Part shown: in pieces, positions 39,574 to 47,346 of the stretch
How the letters are laid out: the number at the start of each line of letters is the position of its first letter
Position numbering within the stretch: position 1 is the stretch's first letter
Source: Brevundimonas viscosa
GTDB taxonomy: Bacteria > Pseudomonadota > Alphaproteobacteria > Caulobacterales > Caulobacteraceae
Length of the DNA: 64,000 nt
Direction: 5' to 3'
Assembly (NCBI RefSeq): GCF_900116065.1
Contig: NZ_FOZV01000001.1
Coordinates: 496,001 to 560,000, forward strand
Made by a program: the position numbers and the translations under genes
The notes under the pieces: model-generated
Seen by the model: only the letters and a program-made list of their open reading frames with translations
What the model was told of the DNA's origin: nothing
Databases searched by the model: none

Positions 39574-39775
39574 GGTCGCGGTGACGCGATCGCCACATCC
39601 CGCCAGCCACATGCGGCGCGATTCATGAGCTCTTCGGAGCGGTAGCCCTGCCGTGTCAGATCGAACTTCGCACCGACTGTGGTTCACGGGCTGACAAGGT
39701 GCCGGAAGCACGCATAGGAAGCTTAATTGGAGCTGGGCCCGTCGATGGACAGGGCGCGCCCCCTAACCGGCCCCC

Positions 39776-40219
39776 TCAATCATAAAAGCTCGTCACCCCC
39801 GTCACGCAGCCGCCGTCCGTCTGGACCACCAGCAGGATCTCGCCGCCCGTGGCCGTGCGCTCGCGCAGGACCGCGGCGGCGCCGGAGGTCAGGGTCTGGA
39901 CGATTTCGGTGCGGCCGGCGCGGCCGACGCCGAGGAGGGAGAGGAAGTCCGTGTCCGACATGCGGAAATCGTCGTGGGCGTTGAGGAGGACGGCGCCGGG
40001 GGCGAGCAGGGCGGCCATGGCCTCGATGTCCTGCTGGAAGGCGATGTCATGAAAGCGGCGGGCGAGGGCTTCGGGGGTCTCGGCGGAGGCGGGGTCGGGG
40101 CGGCACTGGCCGGCGGTCGCCGGGGCGGGCAGGGCCTGGGGCGGCGTCGGAAAGGGTGCGGCCTGTAGTTCCGGCGGCGCCGCCAGCAGGGCGACAGCGG
40201 TCAGGGCGGCCAAGCTCAT
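39776..40219 (-). CDS. Secreted NTF2/SnoaL-like protein
   Basis: This 147-residue protein has a signal peptide (SLAALTAVALLAAPPELQAA) and a Pro-rich linker. An NTF2-like domain with ETPEALARRFHDIAFQQDIE, AALLAPGAVLLNAHDDFRM and a final GGCVTGVTSFYD follows. The fold is inferred from the helix then cone-shaped sheet pattern. A GGGGGAG ribosome-binding site precedes the ATG. The gene at 48006-48386 has a similar plan. No function is known. Confidence 0.75.
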   Translation of the reverse strand: MSLAALTAVALLAAPPELQAAPFPTPPQALPAPATAGQCRPDPASAETPEALARRFHDIAFQQDIEAMAALLAPGAVLLNAHDDFRMSDTDFLSLLGVGRAGRTEIVQTLTSGAAAVLRERTATGGEILLVVQTDGGCVTGVTSFYD

Positions 40220-40456
40220 GTCGTCTCCCCCTCGTGATCCTGTGGCGGACAGTCGGGGACGCGGGGCGCGGGGGCAAGCCCATGGAAGCTGACGGTCCTG
40301 GAGTGGTGAGAGGTGGAGGGCCGCCCGCCCCGGCGCGCCTCAAGGACGCTGCGCGCCGCTCGCGCGGCCGGCCCGCCGGGCCGGTCCCTGACCCGCGCCG
40401 GGGCGGGCGGCGGGGGCCGGGCAGGTCGGACGCGCGGGGCGCGTCCGGGGGCTTTT

Positions 40457-40500
40457 CTCCCTCCCCGGGACGGGGAGGGGGGTCGCGGAGCGACCGGGTG
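40457..40500 (-). repeat. Double-hairpin element A4 (inverted orientation)
   Basis: CCTCCCCG-GGA-CGGGGAGG (40460-40478) is followed by GGTCGC-GGA-GCGACC (40481-40495). This is the reverse-strand arrangement of the elements at 40623 and in the terminase gene, with different but still complementary arms. Confidence 0.7.
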
Positions 40501-40531
40501 GGGGCGGCGGACGGGCTGGTTGCTGGGTCGT

Positions 40532-40581
40532 CTCCACCCCGCCTCGCGGGGCTCGGCGACCCTCCTCTGAAGGGGAGGGAG
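40532..40581 (+). repeat. Double-hairpin element A5 (diverged)
   Basis: CTCCA is followed by CCCCGC-CTC-GCGGGG (40537-40551) and then a weaker CCCTCC...GGAGGG hairpin ending near 40580. It has the same two-hairpin order as the other copies with changed arms. Confidence 0.55.
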
Positions 40582-40622
40582 AGGGGGGCGGCTCGTCGCC
40601 GCGGCGCCGCTGGCTATCCGGC

Positions 40623-40682
40623 TCCACCCCTCCACCATGCTCCGCATGGTCCCCTCCCCGTCGCCTTGCGACGGGGAGGAAT
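40623..40682 (+). repeat. Double-hairpin element A1
   Basis: ACCATGC-TCC-GCATGGT (40634-40650) is followed by a 12-bp stem, CCTCCCCGTCGC with GCGACGGGGAGG, loop CTT (40653-40679). It is the intergenic reference copy of the elements within the terminase gene. Confidence 0.8.
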
Positions 40683-40803
40683 GTCAGTAGTTCGCGGATC
40701 GCCACGGGAATTCGTCAGGGAAAACAACGAAACGAGGCGTTTTGCCCGCCATGGGAAGGGGCGGGGTTAGGCTTTCGGGTTGGACGGAACCTGGAGGGCG
40801 AGG

Positions 40804-42888
40804 ATGACCAAACATCACAGCGCGGCGCATGACGACGAGACCTGGCGGGGGTTGTTCCGGCGCTGGCACGCGGGGGAGCCGGCGGCGCGGCTGATCGCCG
40901 AGGCGGGGGTGGCGGCGGACACCTTTCACGTCCATGCGCGGCGGCTGGGCATGCGGCGCAAGGACCTGCCGCCGGCGCATCCGGGGCGGCGGGCGGTTCC
41001 GGCCTTCGAAGACCGGAGCGACGACTGGCGCCATCCCAACAGCCGGCTGACCGAGGGCGCATGGCGGGCGCTGTTCCGGCTGCGCGACGCGGGCGTGCCT
41101 GACGTGGTGCTGGCGGTGCGCTTCGGCGTGCATGTGACGACCATCTGCTCCCAGGCGAAGGCGCGCGGCCTGTCGCGCGACGCCGCGGGGGTGGCGCGCG
41201 ATCCCGCCGCGGCCGCGGCGGCGCTGGCCGACGCGGCGACGCGGGCGGGGCTGGCGGCGGGCGCCGGGGAAGGGCGTATGGAAGGGGTCGGGGAAGGGGT
41301 CGGGGAAGGGGTCGCGGCGGCGGTTGCGGCGGCCTATGCGGTGGCGATCGACCCGGACGACCCGGCGGCGACGCGGGCCGCCTTCAACGCCAGCATCGCG
41401 GCGGCGGCGGCCGAGGCCGACTTCACCGCGGTGGCGGCCATCTGCGCGGCAAAGGAGAAGGTGGAGCGGGCGGTGCTGGCGGGGTTCGGGGCGGCCCCCC
41501 TCCACCATCCTTCGCCTGCGGCTCCGGATGGTCCCCCTCCCCCGGAGGGGGAGGATGGGGCGGCGGGTCCGTCGCTGGTGCTGCGGGCGGCGCAGCGGGC
41601 GCCGGCGGGGGACTGGGCGACCTGGCTGTTCCTCGGCGGGCGCGGGGCCGGCAAGACCCTGGCGGGGGCGATGTGGCTGGCCGACATGGCCGAGGCGGTC
41701 GGGCCGGGCGGGCGGCTGGCGCTGATCGGGCCGACCCTGCACGACGTGCGCGAGGTGATGATCGAGGGGGCGTCGGGGCTGCGGTCGCTGCCGCGCTGGG
41801 GGGCGGGGGCGCGGCCGGTGTACGAGCCGACGCGGCGGCGGCTGACGTTTCCGAACGGGGCGACGGCGTGGGCCTTTTCGGCGGAGGATCCGGACAGCCT
41901 GCGGGGGCCGCAGTTCCAGGCGGCGTGGGCGGACGAGTTCTGCGCGTGGCGGGCGGGGGGTGAAGTTCTCGCGCTGCTGCGGATGGGGTTGAGACTGCCG
42001 CTTCGCCCCCTCCACCATCCTTCGGATGGTCCCCCTCCCCCTGCGGGGGAGGAATGCGCCCCCAGATTATGCGTGACGACGACGCCAAGGCCGACGGCGG
42101 CGCTGCGGCGGCTGCGGGGGGAGGCGTCGTGCGTGGAGACGCATGCGGGGACGCGGGACAATGCGGCGCATCTGGCCCCGGGGTTCCTGGCCGGGCTGGA
42201 GGCGCTGTACGGCGGCACGCGGCGGGCGGCGCAGGAGCTGGACGGCCAGGTGGTCGAGCTGGACGGGGCGCTGTTTACGGCGGAGATGCTGGCGAGGGCC
42301 AGACTCCCCTCGGGCTCAAGTAGCCTGAAGGGCGGTAGCCCCTGGGACCGGGTCGTGGTGGCGGTGGATCCGTGCGTGACGGCGGGCGGGGACGCCTGCG
42401 GCATCGTGGTCGCGGGGCGCACGGGCGACCGGGCGGTGGTGCTGGCCGACCGCTCGGCGCGGGGGCTGTCGCCCGAGGGCTGGGCCCGGCGGGCGGTGCG
42501 GGCGGCGGAGGAATTCGGCGCGCGGGCCATCGTCGCCGAGGTCAACCAGGGCGGCGACTTGGTGCGCTCGGTGCTGGTCGCGGCGGGGTCGCGGGTGAAG
42601 CTCAGGGCGGTGCGGGCGACCCGGGGCAAGCGGGTGCGGGCCGAGCCGGTGGCGGCGCTGTACGAACAGGGGCGGGTGACGCACGCGGGGGCGTTCGTGC
42701 AGCTGGAGGAGGAGCTGATGGCGCTGGGCGGGCCGGACGAGGCGGGCGAGAGCCTCGACCGGGCCGATGCGCTGGTGTGGGCGATCACCGACCTGCTGAT
42801 CGACCGGACCGGGGCGGGGCCGGGGCCGCGCATCCGGGTGCTGGACTGGACCGCGCCGCCCTCGGGGATTTCGGCGCGGCTGTGGTAG
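40804..42888 (+). CDS. GTA-type large terminase with N-terminal HTH repeats and in-frame repeat insertions
   Basis: This 694-residue protein contains a large-terminase ATPase like gene 2 of the Rhodobacter gene transfer agent: Walker A GGRGAGKT (278-285), Walker B AAWADEF (about 375) and motif III VTTTPRPT (about 425). The RNase H-type nuclease has VVAVDPCV, AIVAEVNQGGD and RADALVWA. Unusually, residues 1-130 carry two similar helix-turn-helix-like segments (ETWRGLFRRWHAGE... and GAWRALFRLRDAGV...), perhaps a fused small terminase. Hairpin repeats encode residues about 230-252, 399-419 and 503-512. No portal, capsid or tail gene follows, so it is an orphan. Start ATG follows GGAGGGCGAGG. Confidence 0.88.
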   Translation: MTKHHSAAHDDETWRGLFRRWHAGEPAARLIAEAGVAADTFHVHARRLGMRRKDLPPAHPGRRAVPAFEDRSDDWRHPNSRLTEGAWRALFRLRDAGVPDVVLAVRFGVHVTTICSQAKARGLSRDAAGVARDPAAAAAALADAATRAGLAAGAGEGRMEGVGEGVGEGVAAAVAAAYAVAIDPDDPAATRAAFNASIAAAAAEADFTAVAAICAAKEKVERAVLAGFGAAPLHHPSPAAPDGPPPPEGEDGAAGPSLVLRAAQRAPAGDWATWLFLGGRGAGKTLAGAMWLADMAEAVGPGGRLALIGPTLHDVREVMIEGASGLRSLPRWGAGARPVYEPTRRRLTFPNGATAWAFSAEDPDSLRGPQFQAAWADEFCAWRAGGEVLALLRMGLRLPLRPLHHPSDGPPPPAGEECAPRLCVTTTPRPTAALRRLRGEASCVETHAGTRDNAAHLAPGFLAGLEALYGGTRRAAQELDGQVVELDGALFTAEMLARARLPSGSSSLKGGSPWDRVVVAVDPCVTAGGDACGIVVAGRTGDRAVVLADRSARGLSPEGWARRAVRAAEEFGARAIVAEVNQGGDLVRSVLVAAGSRVKLRAVRATRGKRVRAEPVAALYEQGRVTHAGAFVQLEEELMALGGPDEAGESLDRADALVWAITDLLIDRTGAGPGPRIRVLDWTAPPSGISARLW
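41281..41316 (+). repeat. 12-bp tandem repeat in the terminase gene
   Basis: GAAGGGGTCGGG occurs twice in perfect tandem (41281-41304) and once more with one change (41305-41316). It encodes an EGVG-type repeat in the linker between the HTH-like part and the ATPase. Unit length is a multiple of three, so slippage would keep the frame. Confidence 0.85.
41497..41556 (+). repeat. Double-hairpin element A2, in frame within the terminase gene
   Basis: ACCATCC (41504-41510) pairs with GGATGGT (41526-41532) around a 15-base loop. CCTCCCCC-GGA-GGGGGAGG (41536-41554) follows. It encodes PLHHPSPAAPDGPPPPEGE between the linker and the ATPase domain. Confidence 0.85.
42006..42054 (+). repeat. Double-hairpin element A3, in frame within the terminase gene
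   Basis: ACCATCC-TTC-GGATGGT (42014-42030) is followed by CCTCCCCC-TGC-GGGGGAGG (42034-42052). It encodes PLHHPSDGPPPPAGEE just before ATPase motif III, in the same frame phase as A2. Confidence 0.87.
42312..42341 (+). repeat. 30-nt hairpin element B1, in frame within the terminase gene
   Basis: The ends GGGCT and AGCCC are complementary, with an inner GCCT-GAA-GGGC hairpin. It encodes GSSSLKGGS between the ATPase and nuclease domains. The second copy is at 43560-43589. Confidence 0.85.
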
Positions 42889-42897
42889 GGGGCGGGG

Positions 42898-44106
42898 ATG
42901 AAGCCGCTCGGGATCGATGTGCTGGTGGTCGGCGCGGGCGCCGCCGGGATGATGTGCGCCTGGGAGGCCGGGCGGCGCGGGCGCTCGGTGTGGGTGGTGG
43001 ACCATGCGCGGGCGCCGGGGGAGAAGATCCGCATCTCGGGCGGGGGGCGGTGCAACTTCACCAACCTGGGCTGCGGGCCGCACGCCTTTCTGGGGGAGAA
43101 TCCGCGCTTCGCCACCTCGGCGCTGAAGCGGTTCACGCAGCACGACTTCCTGAAGCGGGTCGAGGCGGCGGGGATCGGCTGGCACGAGAAGACGCTCGGC
43201 CAGCTGTTCTGCGACGACTCGGCGAAGCAGATCGTCCGCATGCTGACGGACGGCATGGCGGAGGCGGGGGCGACGCTGCGGCTGGGCGTGGCGGTGGAAC
43301 GGGTGGCGCGGTCGGGCGACGGGTTCGAGGCGGCGCTGTCGGACGGGAGCGTGGTGCGGGCCCGGTCGCTGGTGCTGGCGACGGGGGGCAAGTCGATCCC
43401 GAAGATGGGGGCGACGGGCTGGGCCTATGACGCGGCGCGGGGCTTCGGGCTCCGGGTCACGGAGACGCGGCCGGGACTGGTCCCGCTGACCTTCGAGGCG
43501 GGGCTGCTGGAGACGCTGGCGCCGCTGGCCGGGCTGTCGGTGGAGGCGGTGGTGTCCTCGGCCTCAAGTAGCCCGAAGGGCGGTAGGCCGAGCTTCAGGG
43601 AGGGGCTGCTGTTCACCCACCGCGGCCTGTCGGGGCCGTCGATCCTGCAGATCAGCTCGTACTGGCGCGAGGGCGAGGCGATCACCGTGGCCATGGCCCC
43701 CGGGGCGGACGTGTTCGCGGCGCTGAAGGCGGCCAAGGCGGCTAACGGCAAACAGGCCGTGCACACGGCGCTGGGCCACATCACCCCGCGCCGGCTGGCC
43801 GAGAGCCTGTGCGAGCGCGAGGGCGTGCACGGCAAGCTGGCCGAGGTCGGCGACAAGGCCCTGCGCCGGCTGGACGAGGCGGTGAACCGCTGGACGGTGA
43901 AGCCGGTGGGCAGCGAGGGCTACCGCACCGCCGAGGTGACGCTCGGCGGGATCGCCACCGACCAGCTGGACCAGCAGACGATGCAGGCGAAGGCGGCGCC
44001 GGGGCTGTACGTCATCGGCGAGGCGGTCGACGTCACCGGCTGGCTGGGCGGCTACAATTTCCAGTGGGCCTGGTCGTCGGGCTGGGCGGCGGGGCAGGCT
44101 TGTTAG
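42898..44106 (+). CDS. HI0933-type (BaiN-like) FAD-dependent oxidoreductase
   Basis: This 402-residue flavoprotein has the dinucleotide loop DVLVVGAGAAGMMCAWEAG, the family signature GEKIRISGGGRCNFTN, LVLATGGKSIPKMGATG, FTHRGLSGPSILQISSYW and the closing GGYNFQWAWSSGWAAGQ. The reaction is unknown; the family includes bile-acid BaiN but most members are uncharacterised. Codons for about residues 221-230 (ASSSPKGGR) come from a 30-nt hairpin repeat. It follows the orphan terminase by nine bases. Confidence 0.92.
   Translation: MKPLGIDVLVVGAGAAGMMCAWEAGRRGRSVWVVDHARAPGEKIRISGGGRCNFTNLGCGPHAFLGENPRFATSALKRFTQHDFLKRVEAAGIGWHEKTLGQLFCDDSAKQIVRMLTDGMAEAGATLRLGVAVERVARSGDGFEAALSDGSVVRARSLVLATGGKSIPKMGATGWAYDAARGFGLRVTETRPGLVPLTFEAGLLETLAPLAGLSVEAVVSSASSSPKGGRPSFREGLLFTHRGLSGPSILQISSYWREGEAITVAMAPGADVFAALKAAKAANGKQAVHTALGHITPRRLAESLCEREGVHGKLAEVGDKALRRLDEAVNRWTVKPVGSEGYRTAEVTLGGIATDQLDQQTMQAKAAPGLYVIGEAVDVTGWLGGYNFQWAWSSGWAAGQAC
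43560..43589 (+). repeat. 30-nt hairpin element B2, in frame within the flavoprotein gene
   Basis: The ends GGCCT and AGGCC are complementary, with an inner GCCC-GAA-GGGC hairpin. Compared with B1 the end arms differ at two paired positions but remain complementary. It encodes ASSSPKGGR, in the same frame phase as B1. Confidence 0.85.
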
Positions 44107-44156
44107 GGCGCTAACGCTCGGCCCGCGGGGCCTCGCTGCTTGAGCGCGGGTGGTGT

Positions 44157-44891
44157 ATGGCCCCGGCCATGTTCACCGCCACCGTCCTGACCATGTTTCC
44201 GGAAGCCTTTCCGGGGCCGCTCGGCGTGTCGCTGATCGGCACGGCGTGGCGCGAGAAGGGGCTGTGGAGCCTCGAAACCCTTGACATCCGGGCGTTCTCC
44301 GACGATAGGCGCGGCTTCCTGGACGACACCCCCGCGGGCGGCGGACCGGGAGCGGTGTTGAAGGCGGACGTGGTGGCCCGGGCGGTGGACAGCCTTTCCG
44401 GACCGCGGCGGCCGCTTTTGTACATGAGCGCCCGGGGCCGGCCCCTGACCCAGGCGCGGGTGAAGGAATGGGCCCAGGCCGACGGGATCGTCGTGCTGTG
44501 CGGCCGTTTCGAGGGGGTGGACCAGCGGGTGCTCGACAGCCGCGGGTTCGAGGAGGTCTCGGTCGGAGACGCAGTTCTCGCCGGCGGCGAGGCGGCGGCG
44601 ATGGTCGCGATCGAGGCGTGCGTAAGACTGATCCCCGGGGTGCTGGGCCAGGCCGAAAGCCTGGGTTCGGAGAGCTTCGAGGACGGGCTCCTGGAATATC
44701 CGCAGTACACGCGACCGCGGAGCTTCGAGGGGCTCGACATTCCCGAGGTCCTGCTGTCGGGCGACCACAAGAAGGTCGCACAATGGCGCCAAGAGCAGCG
44801 GGAGAAGACCACGCGGGAGCGGCGGCCGGACCTCTGGTCGGCGTATCTCGCCAACTCACAGCTAAAGGGCGAAAAAGCCCGAGGAGAATAG
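44157..44891 (+). CDS. trmD: tRNA (guanine-37-N1)-methyltransferase
   Basis: TrmD methylates G37 next to the anticodon and prevents frameshifting. The 244-residue protein has [31 protein letters not shown] and the trefoil-knot SAM site [13 protein letters not shown] through [17 protein letters not shown]. The C-terminal [19 protein letters not shown] and [11 protein letters not shown] are also present. Either ATG 44157 or 44169 could start it. rplS starts one base after its stop region; rpsP and rimM, usual upstream neighbours, are not adjacent here. Confidence 0.96.
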   Translation: MAPAMFTATVLTMFPEAFPGPLGVSLIGTAWREKGLWSLETLDIRAFSDDRRGFLDDTPAGGGPGAVLKADVVARAVDSLSGPRRPLLYMSARGRPLTQARVKEWAQADGIVVLCGRFEGVDQRVLDSRGFEEVSVGDAVLAGGEAAAMVAIEACVRLIPGVLGQAESLGSESFEDGLLEYPQYTRPRSFEGLDIPEVLLSGDHKKVAQWRQEQREKTTRERRPDLWSAYLANSQLKGEKARGE

Positions 44892-44892
44892 A

Positions 44893-45330
44893 ATGAACAT
44901 CGTCCAGCAGATCGCTGCCGAAGAAAAGGCCCGCCTCGTCGAGAAGCGCGCCATCCCCGAATTCCAGCCCGGCGACACCCTGCGCGTCAACGTGCGCATC
45001 AAGGAAGGCGAGCGCGAGCGCGTGCAGGCCTTCGAGGGCGTGTGCATCGCCCGCGCCGGCGGCGGCGTGAACGAGAACTTCACCGTCCGCAAGATCTCGT
45101 TCGGCGAGGGCGTCGAGCGCGTCTTCCCGATCCTGTCGCCGAACATCGAGTCGATCGAGGTCAAGCGCCGCGGCGTCGTCCGCCGCGCCAAGCTGTATTA
45201 CCTGCGCGACCGCCGCGGCAAGTCGGCCCGCATCGCCGAGCGCCAGACCCAGCGCAGCGTCAAGGGCGAGGTCGCCGTGCCGGAAACCGGCGCCGCCGAG
45301 ACCCCGGCCGCGGACAACACCGAGGCCTGA
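44893..45330 (+). CDS. rplS: 50S ribosomal protein L19
   Basis: bL19 lies at the 30S-50S interface. The 145-residue protein has [54 protein letters not shown] and [23 protein letters not shown]. The C-terminal extension (about 115-145) is Glu/Ala/Thr-rich and longer than in E. coli. AGGAGAATAGA gives a strong ribosome-binding site. The stop lies inside a 16-bp palindrome (45323-45338). Confidence 0.98.
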   Translation: MNIVQQIAAEEKARLVEKRAIPEFQPGDTLRVNVRIKEGERERVQAFEGVCIARAGGGVNENFTVRKISFGEGVERVFPILSPNIESIEVKRRGVVRRAKLYYLRDRRGKSARIAERQTQRSVKGEVAVPETGAAETPAADNTEA

Positions 45331-45338
45331 TCAGGCCT
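45323..45338. repeat. 16-bp perfect palindrome over the rplS stop codon
   Basis: AGGCCTGATCAGGCCT reads the same on both strands and contains the TGA stop. It precedes the terminator by 24 bases and could fold in the mRNA 3' end. Confidence 0.7.
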
Positions 45339-45361
45339 CCCGCCTGTGGGAGATGAAGAAG

Positions 45362-45392
45362 GCCCCGGCGGGAGACCGCCGGGGCTTTTCTT
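45362..45392 (+). terminator. Rho-independent terminator after rplS
   Basis: GCCCCGGCGG (45362-45371) pairs perfectly with CCGCCGGGGC (45376-45385) around loop GAGA, followed by TTTTCTTG. It ends the trmD-rplS transcript. No gene is seen from here to 45529. Confidence 0.93.
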
Positions 45393-45529
45393 GTCGCTCT
45401 GCCGCTCAAGATGCCCGGGAGGCCCACGCGATCCGGGACGGCCAAAGCTTCCTCAAGAACGGTTTCTGCCCTTAGGCTACGGACCCAACGGGCGCCAACG
45501 AATCGCCAGCCGCGATTACTTCCGACGAA

Positions 45530-45742
45530 TCACCGGACGTCAGTAATCGCTAGGAGCAGGAGAAAGCAGCCGGTCCCGACCATCAAGGCAAAGACGACCG
45601 TCATCACCCAGAAATAGAGCGGCTGTCTCTCCAGCCGGGCGTATATCCATCCGGACTTGTCCCGCAGGCGCCTGTGCCGGATCGCCGACCATAGGCCTTC
45701 CAGTCCGATGATGACGGACAGCACTCCGAGCAGAAACTTCAT
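45530..45742 (-). CDS. Small two-helix membrane protein, function unknown
   Basis: This 70-residue protein has an N-terminal helix (KFLLGVLSVIIGLEGLW), a charged loop AIRHRRLRDKSGWIYARLERQ and a second helix (FWVMTVVFALMVGTGCFLLL). The ATG lies two bases after the stop of the upstream gene (TGATCATG), so the two are probably co-translated. No family is recognised. Confidence 0.65.
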   Translation of the reverse strand: MKFLLGVLSVIIGLEGLWSAIRHRRLRDKSGWIYARLERQPLYFWVMTVVFALMVGTGCFLLLLAITDVR

Positions 45743-45744
45743 GA

Positions 45745-46188
45745 TCAAGGGCGTTCGGAGGACAGCCGGGCCGCCGCGACGGGAATGTTCTCGACCTGTG
45801 GCAAGGCTTGGTACCCGCCTCGACAAATCTCTCTCATGATCCGGCCCTCCATCTCGAGCCAGTGCGGCGACCGGAATCCGGCGTCCGACAGCCGGGTGTC
45901 ATAGAGCCGGTCAGCTCGGTATCGTTCCTGGCGGATTCGCCGGAATTTGGATGTCTCGCAATCGTATTGGTTGAGGAAGGCGTCAATCAGCGGGGAGCCG
46001 TCCGGAGTCGACGAGACCGACCATGACCAGGCGGTACTGGCGTTCGGCCCGGTATGGTCTGGCGCCGAGAGATAATCTCCGCGGCCTTCACTCTGACTGA
46101 GAATGTACGCCCGCCCGTCAAGCGGCGCCGACTGCTGCTGCCCAGCGGAGAGCAGGAGCGCCACGGCAAGGGCCAGAGTCGGGATCAT
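45745..46188 (-). CDS. Secreted protein of unknown function
   Basis: This 147-residue protein starts with a hydrophobic signal (IPTLALAVALLLSAG). GGAG six bases before the ATG at 46188 decides the start. The mature part has GRAYILSQSEGRGDYLS, NQYDCETSKFRRIRQERYRA and a C-terminal GRIMREICRGGYQALP, with two cysteines. I do not recognise it. It belongs to a minus-strand run of small exported proteins with little family signal. Confidence 0.65.
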   Translation of the reverse strand: MIPTLALAVALLLSAGQQQSAPLDGRAYILSQSEGRGDYLSAPDHTGPNASTAWSWSVSSTPDGSPLIDAFLNQYDCETSKFRRIRQERYRADRLYDTRLSDAGFRSPHWLEMEGRIMREICRGGYQALPQVENIPVAAARLSSERP

Positions 46189-46238
46189 CGTTCGCTCCAT
46201 GCAGCGGCTCGGCAACCGCCGATCAGGGGGGCAAGGCG

Positions 46239-47228
46239 TCAGGACTGGGAAGGCGCGCTCTGGGATGAGGCTGGTCGGAATGCTCTGCTTGCCGGGTCCC
46301 ACTCCAGGGTGACCGTCCCGCACGCAGTATCCGGAAGACAAGCGGGACCGTCGAGCAGCTGCGCAGGCGCGCGGTCGACCTTGAACCGTGGCCATCGGCC
46401 GGGCTCTGAAACGAAAGCTCGCACAGCCTCTTCCGTCCCGTTGGTGACCCAGACCTCGTAGCCATAAGCCGGAGGGCTCTGGCCTTCGCAGGCGCTGGGC
46501 GCCTCGATAACCCAGTCCCGACCGCCGTCGCCGTTCAGATCCGGCGTCGAGGCTACGGCGGGGTAGGACACGGTGAATTCCTCCGGCTCGTCCGGAGGAC
46601 CGCAAGCGCGGCGGCCGGCGAGATGACGGTCAAGGACAGCCGCCGGGACGCTGGAGGGCAACACGGGCCGCCCCTCGCTGTCGCCGAGGTCCACGGTCGC
46701 CTCGCCAAAGCCGCTTATGACAGCTTCGCCATCGGCGCTCGGGCGCTCGGAAAGGCTGCGTGTGACCGGGTCCCAGGACCATGCAAGGCGACAGACCTCC
46801 CGGGCGGACAAGCAGTTCAGGTGATGAAACGAAGCCTCCAGCCGGACCTCGTCTCCGATGGTCCGGATCTCCGGATCCCAGGCCTGACGGTCAAAAACGC
46901 GTAGAAAGTGCTCGCTTTCGCTGACGTACAGGCTGAGGCGACAGCCTCCGGTTCCGCAGAATCGTGGCTCCTCCGGCCACTGGATCAGCCAGTCCGCAAC
47001 GCCATCCCTGCTGACGTCGACAGGCACAAGCACGCCCGGGGGCGTTTCAGTCAGCTGGATCGAACGGTTGGTCGGGTCCTCGATGTCAAGGGACCCACGG
47101 TTAAGTTCGTCCAGGACATACCGGACAAATCCTGGCGGAGGCTCCTGTGCAGCAGCGTCCGCGGGCGACAAGGCGAGCCAGAGGCCAACGACCACCGTCC
47201 CTCGTACATTGGCCAAGCTGATCGACAT
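46239..47228 (-). CDS. Secreted protein with two Asp-rich repeat loops
   Basis: This 329-residue exported protein (signal VRGTVVVGLWLALSPADAAAQ) contains two similar segments. One is VDVSRDGVADWLIQWP followed by a Cys pair and LSLYVSE; the other is PDLNGDGGRDWVIEAP followed by YGYEVWV. The D-x-N/S-x-D-G loop preceding a beta strand resembles calcium-binding FG-GAP/VCBS-type blades. Function is unknown. ATG 47228 begins the signal peptide. Confidence 0.7.
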   Translation of the reverse strand: MSISLANVRGTVVVGLWLALSPADAAAQEPPPGFVRYVLDELNRGSLDIEDPTNRSIQLTETPPGVLVPVDVSRDGVADWLIQWPEEPRFCGTGGCRLSLYVSESEHFLRVFDRQAWDPEIRTIGDEVRLEASFHHLNCLSAREVCRLAWSWDPVTRSLSERPSADGEAVISGFGEATVDLGDSEGRPVLPSSVPAAVLDRHLAGRRACGPPDEPEEFTVSYPAVASTPDLNGDGGRDWVIEAPSACEGQSPPAYGYEVWVTNGTEEAVRAFVSEPGRWPRFKVDRAPAQLLDGPACLPDTACGTVTLEWDPASRAFRPASSQSAPSQS

Positions 47229-47346
47229 CGCACATCCCAAACCAGCAACCCCGACATTCCATGAGAGGGGGGCCAAACGCCGACACGCGCAAATCAGCCG
47301 GCCCCAGTCGGCTCACCCGGAGCGGCCCGACCTACCTGCGGCGCGC

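Larger units (their letters stand above)
40220..40803. other. 584-base gap filled by GC-rich hairpin repeats
   Basis: No convincing gene lies here. The region is extremely GC-rich and carries three double-hairpin elements (40457-40500, 40532-40581 and 40623-40682), described separately. The rest contains shorter palindromes such as GGCCCGCCGGGCC. Frames on both strands are long only because stop codons are rare. Confidence 0.7.

Noticed and set aside
40220-40803. Several overlapping frames in the GC-rich gap before the terminase
   Set aside because: All are Arg/Gly/Pro/Ala-rich, overlap each other on both strands and follow the hairpin repeats, so they are composition artefacts.
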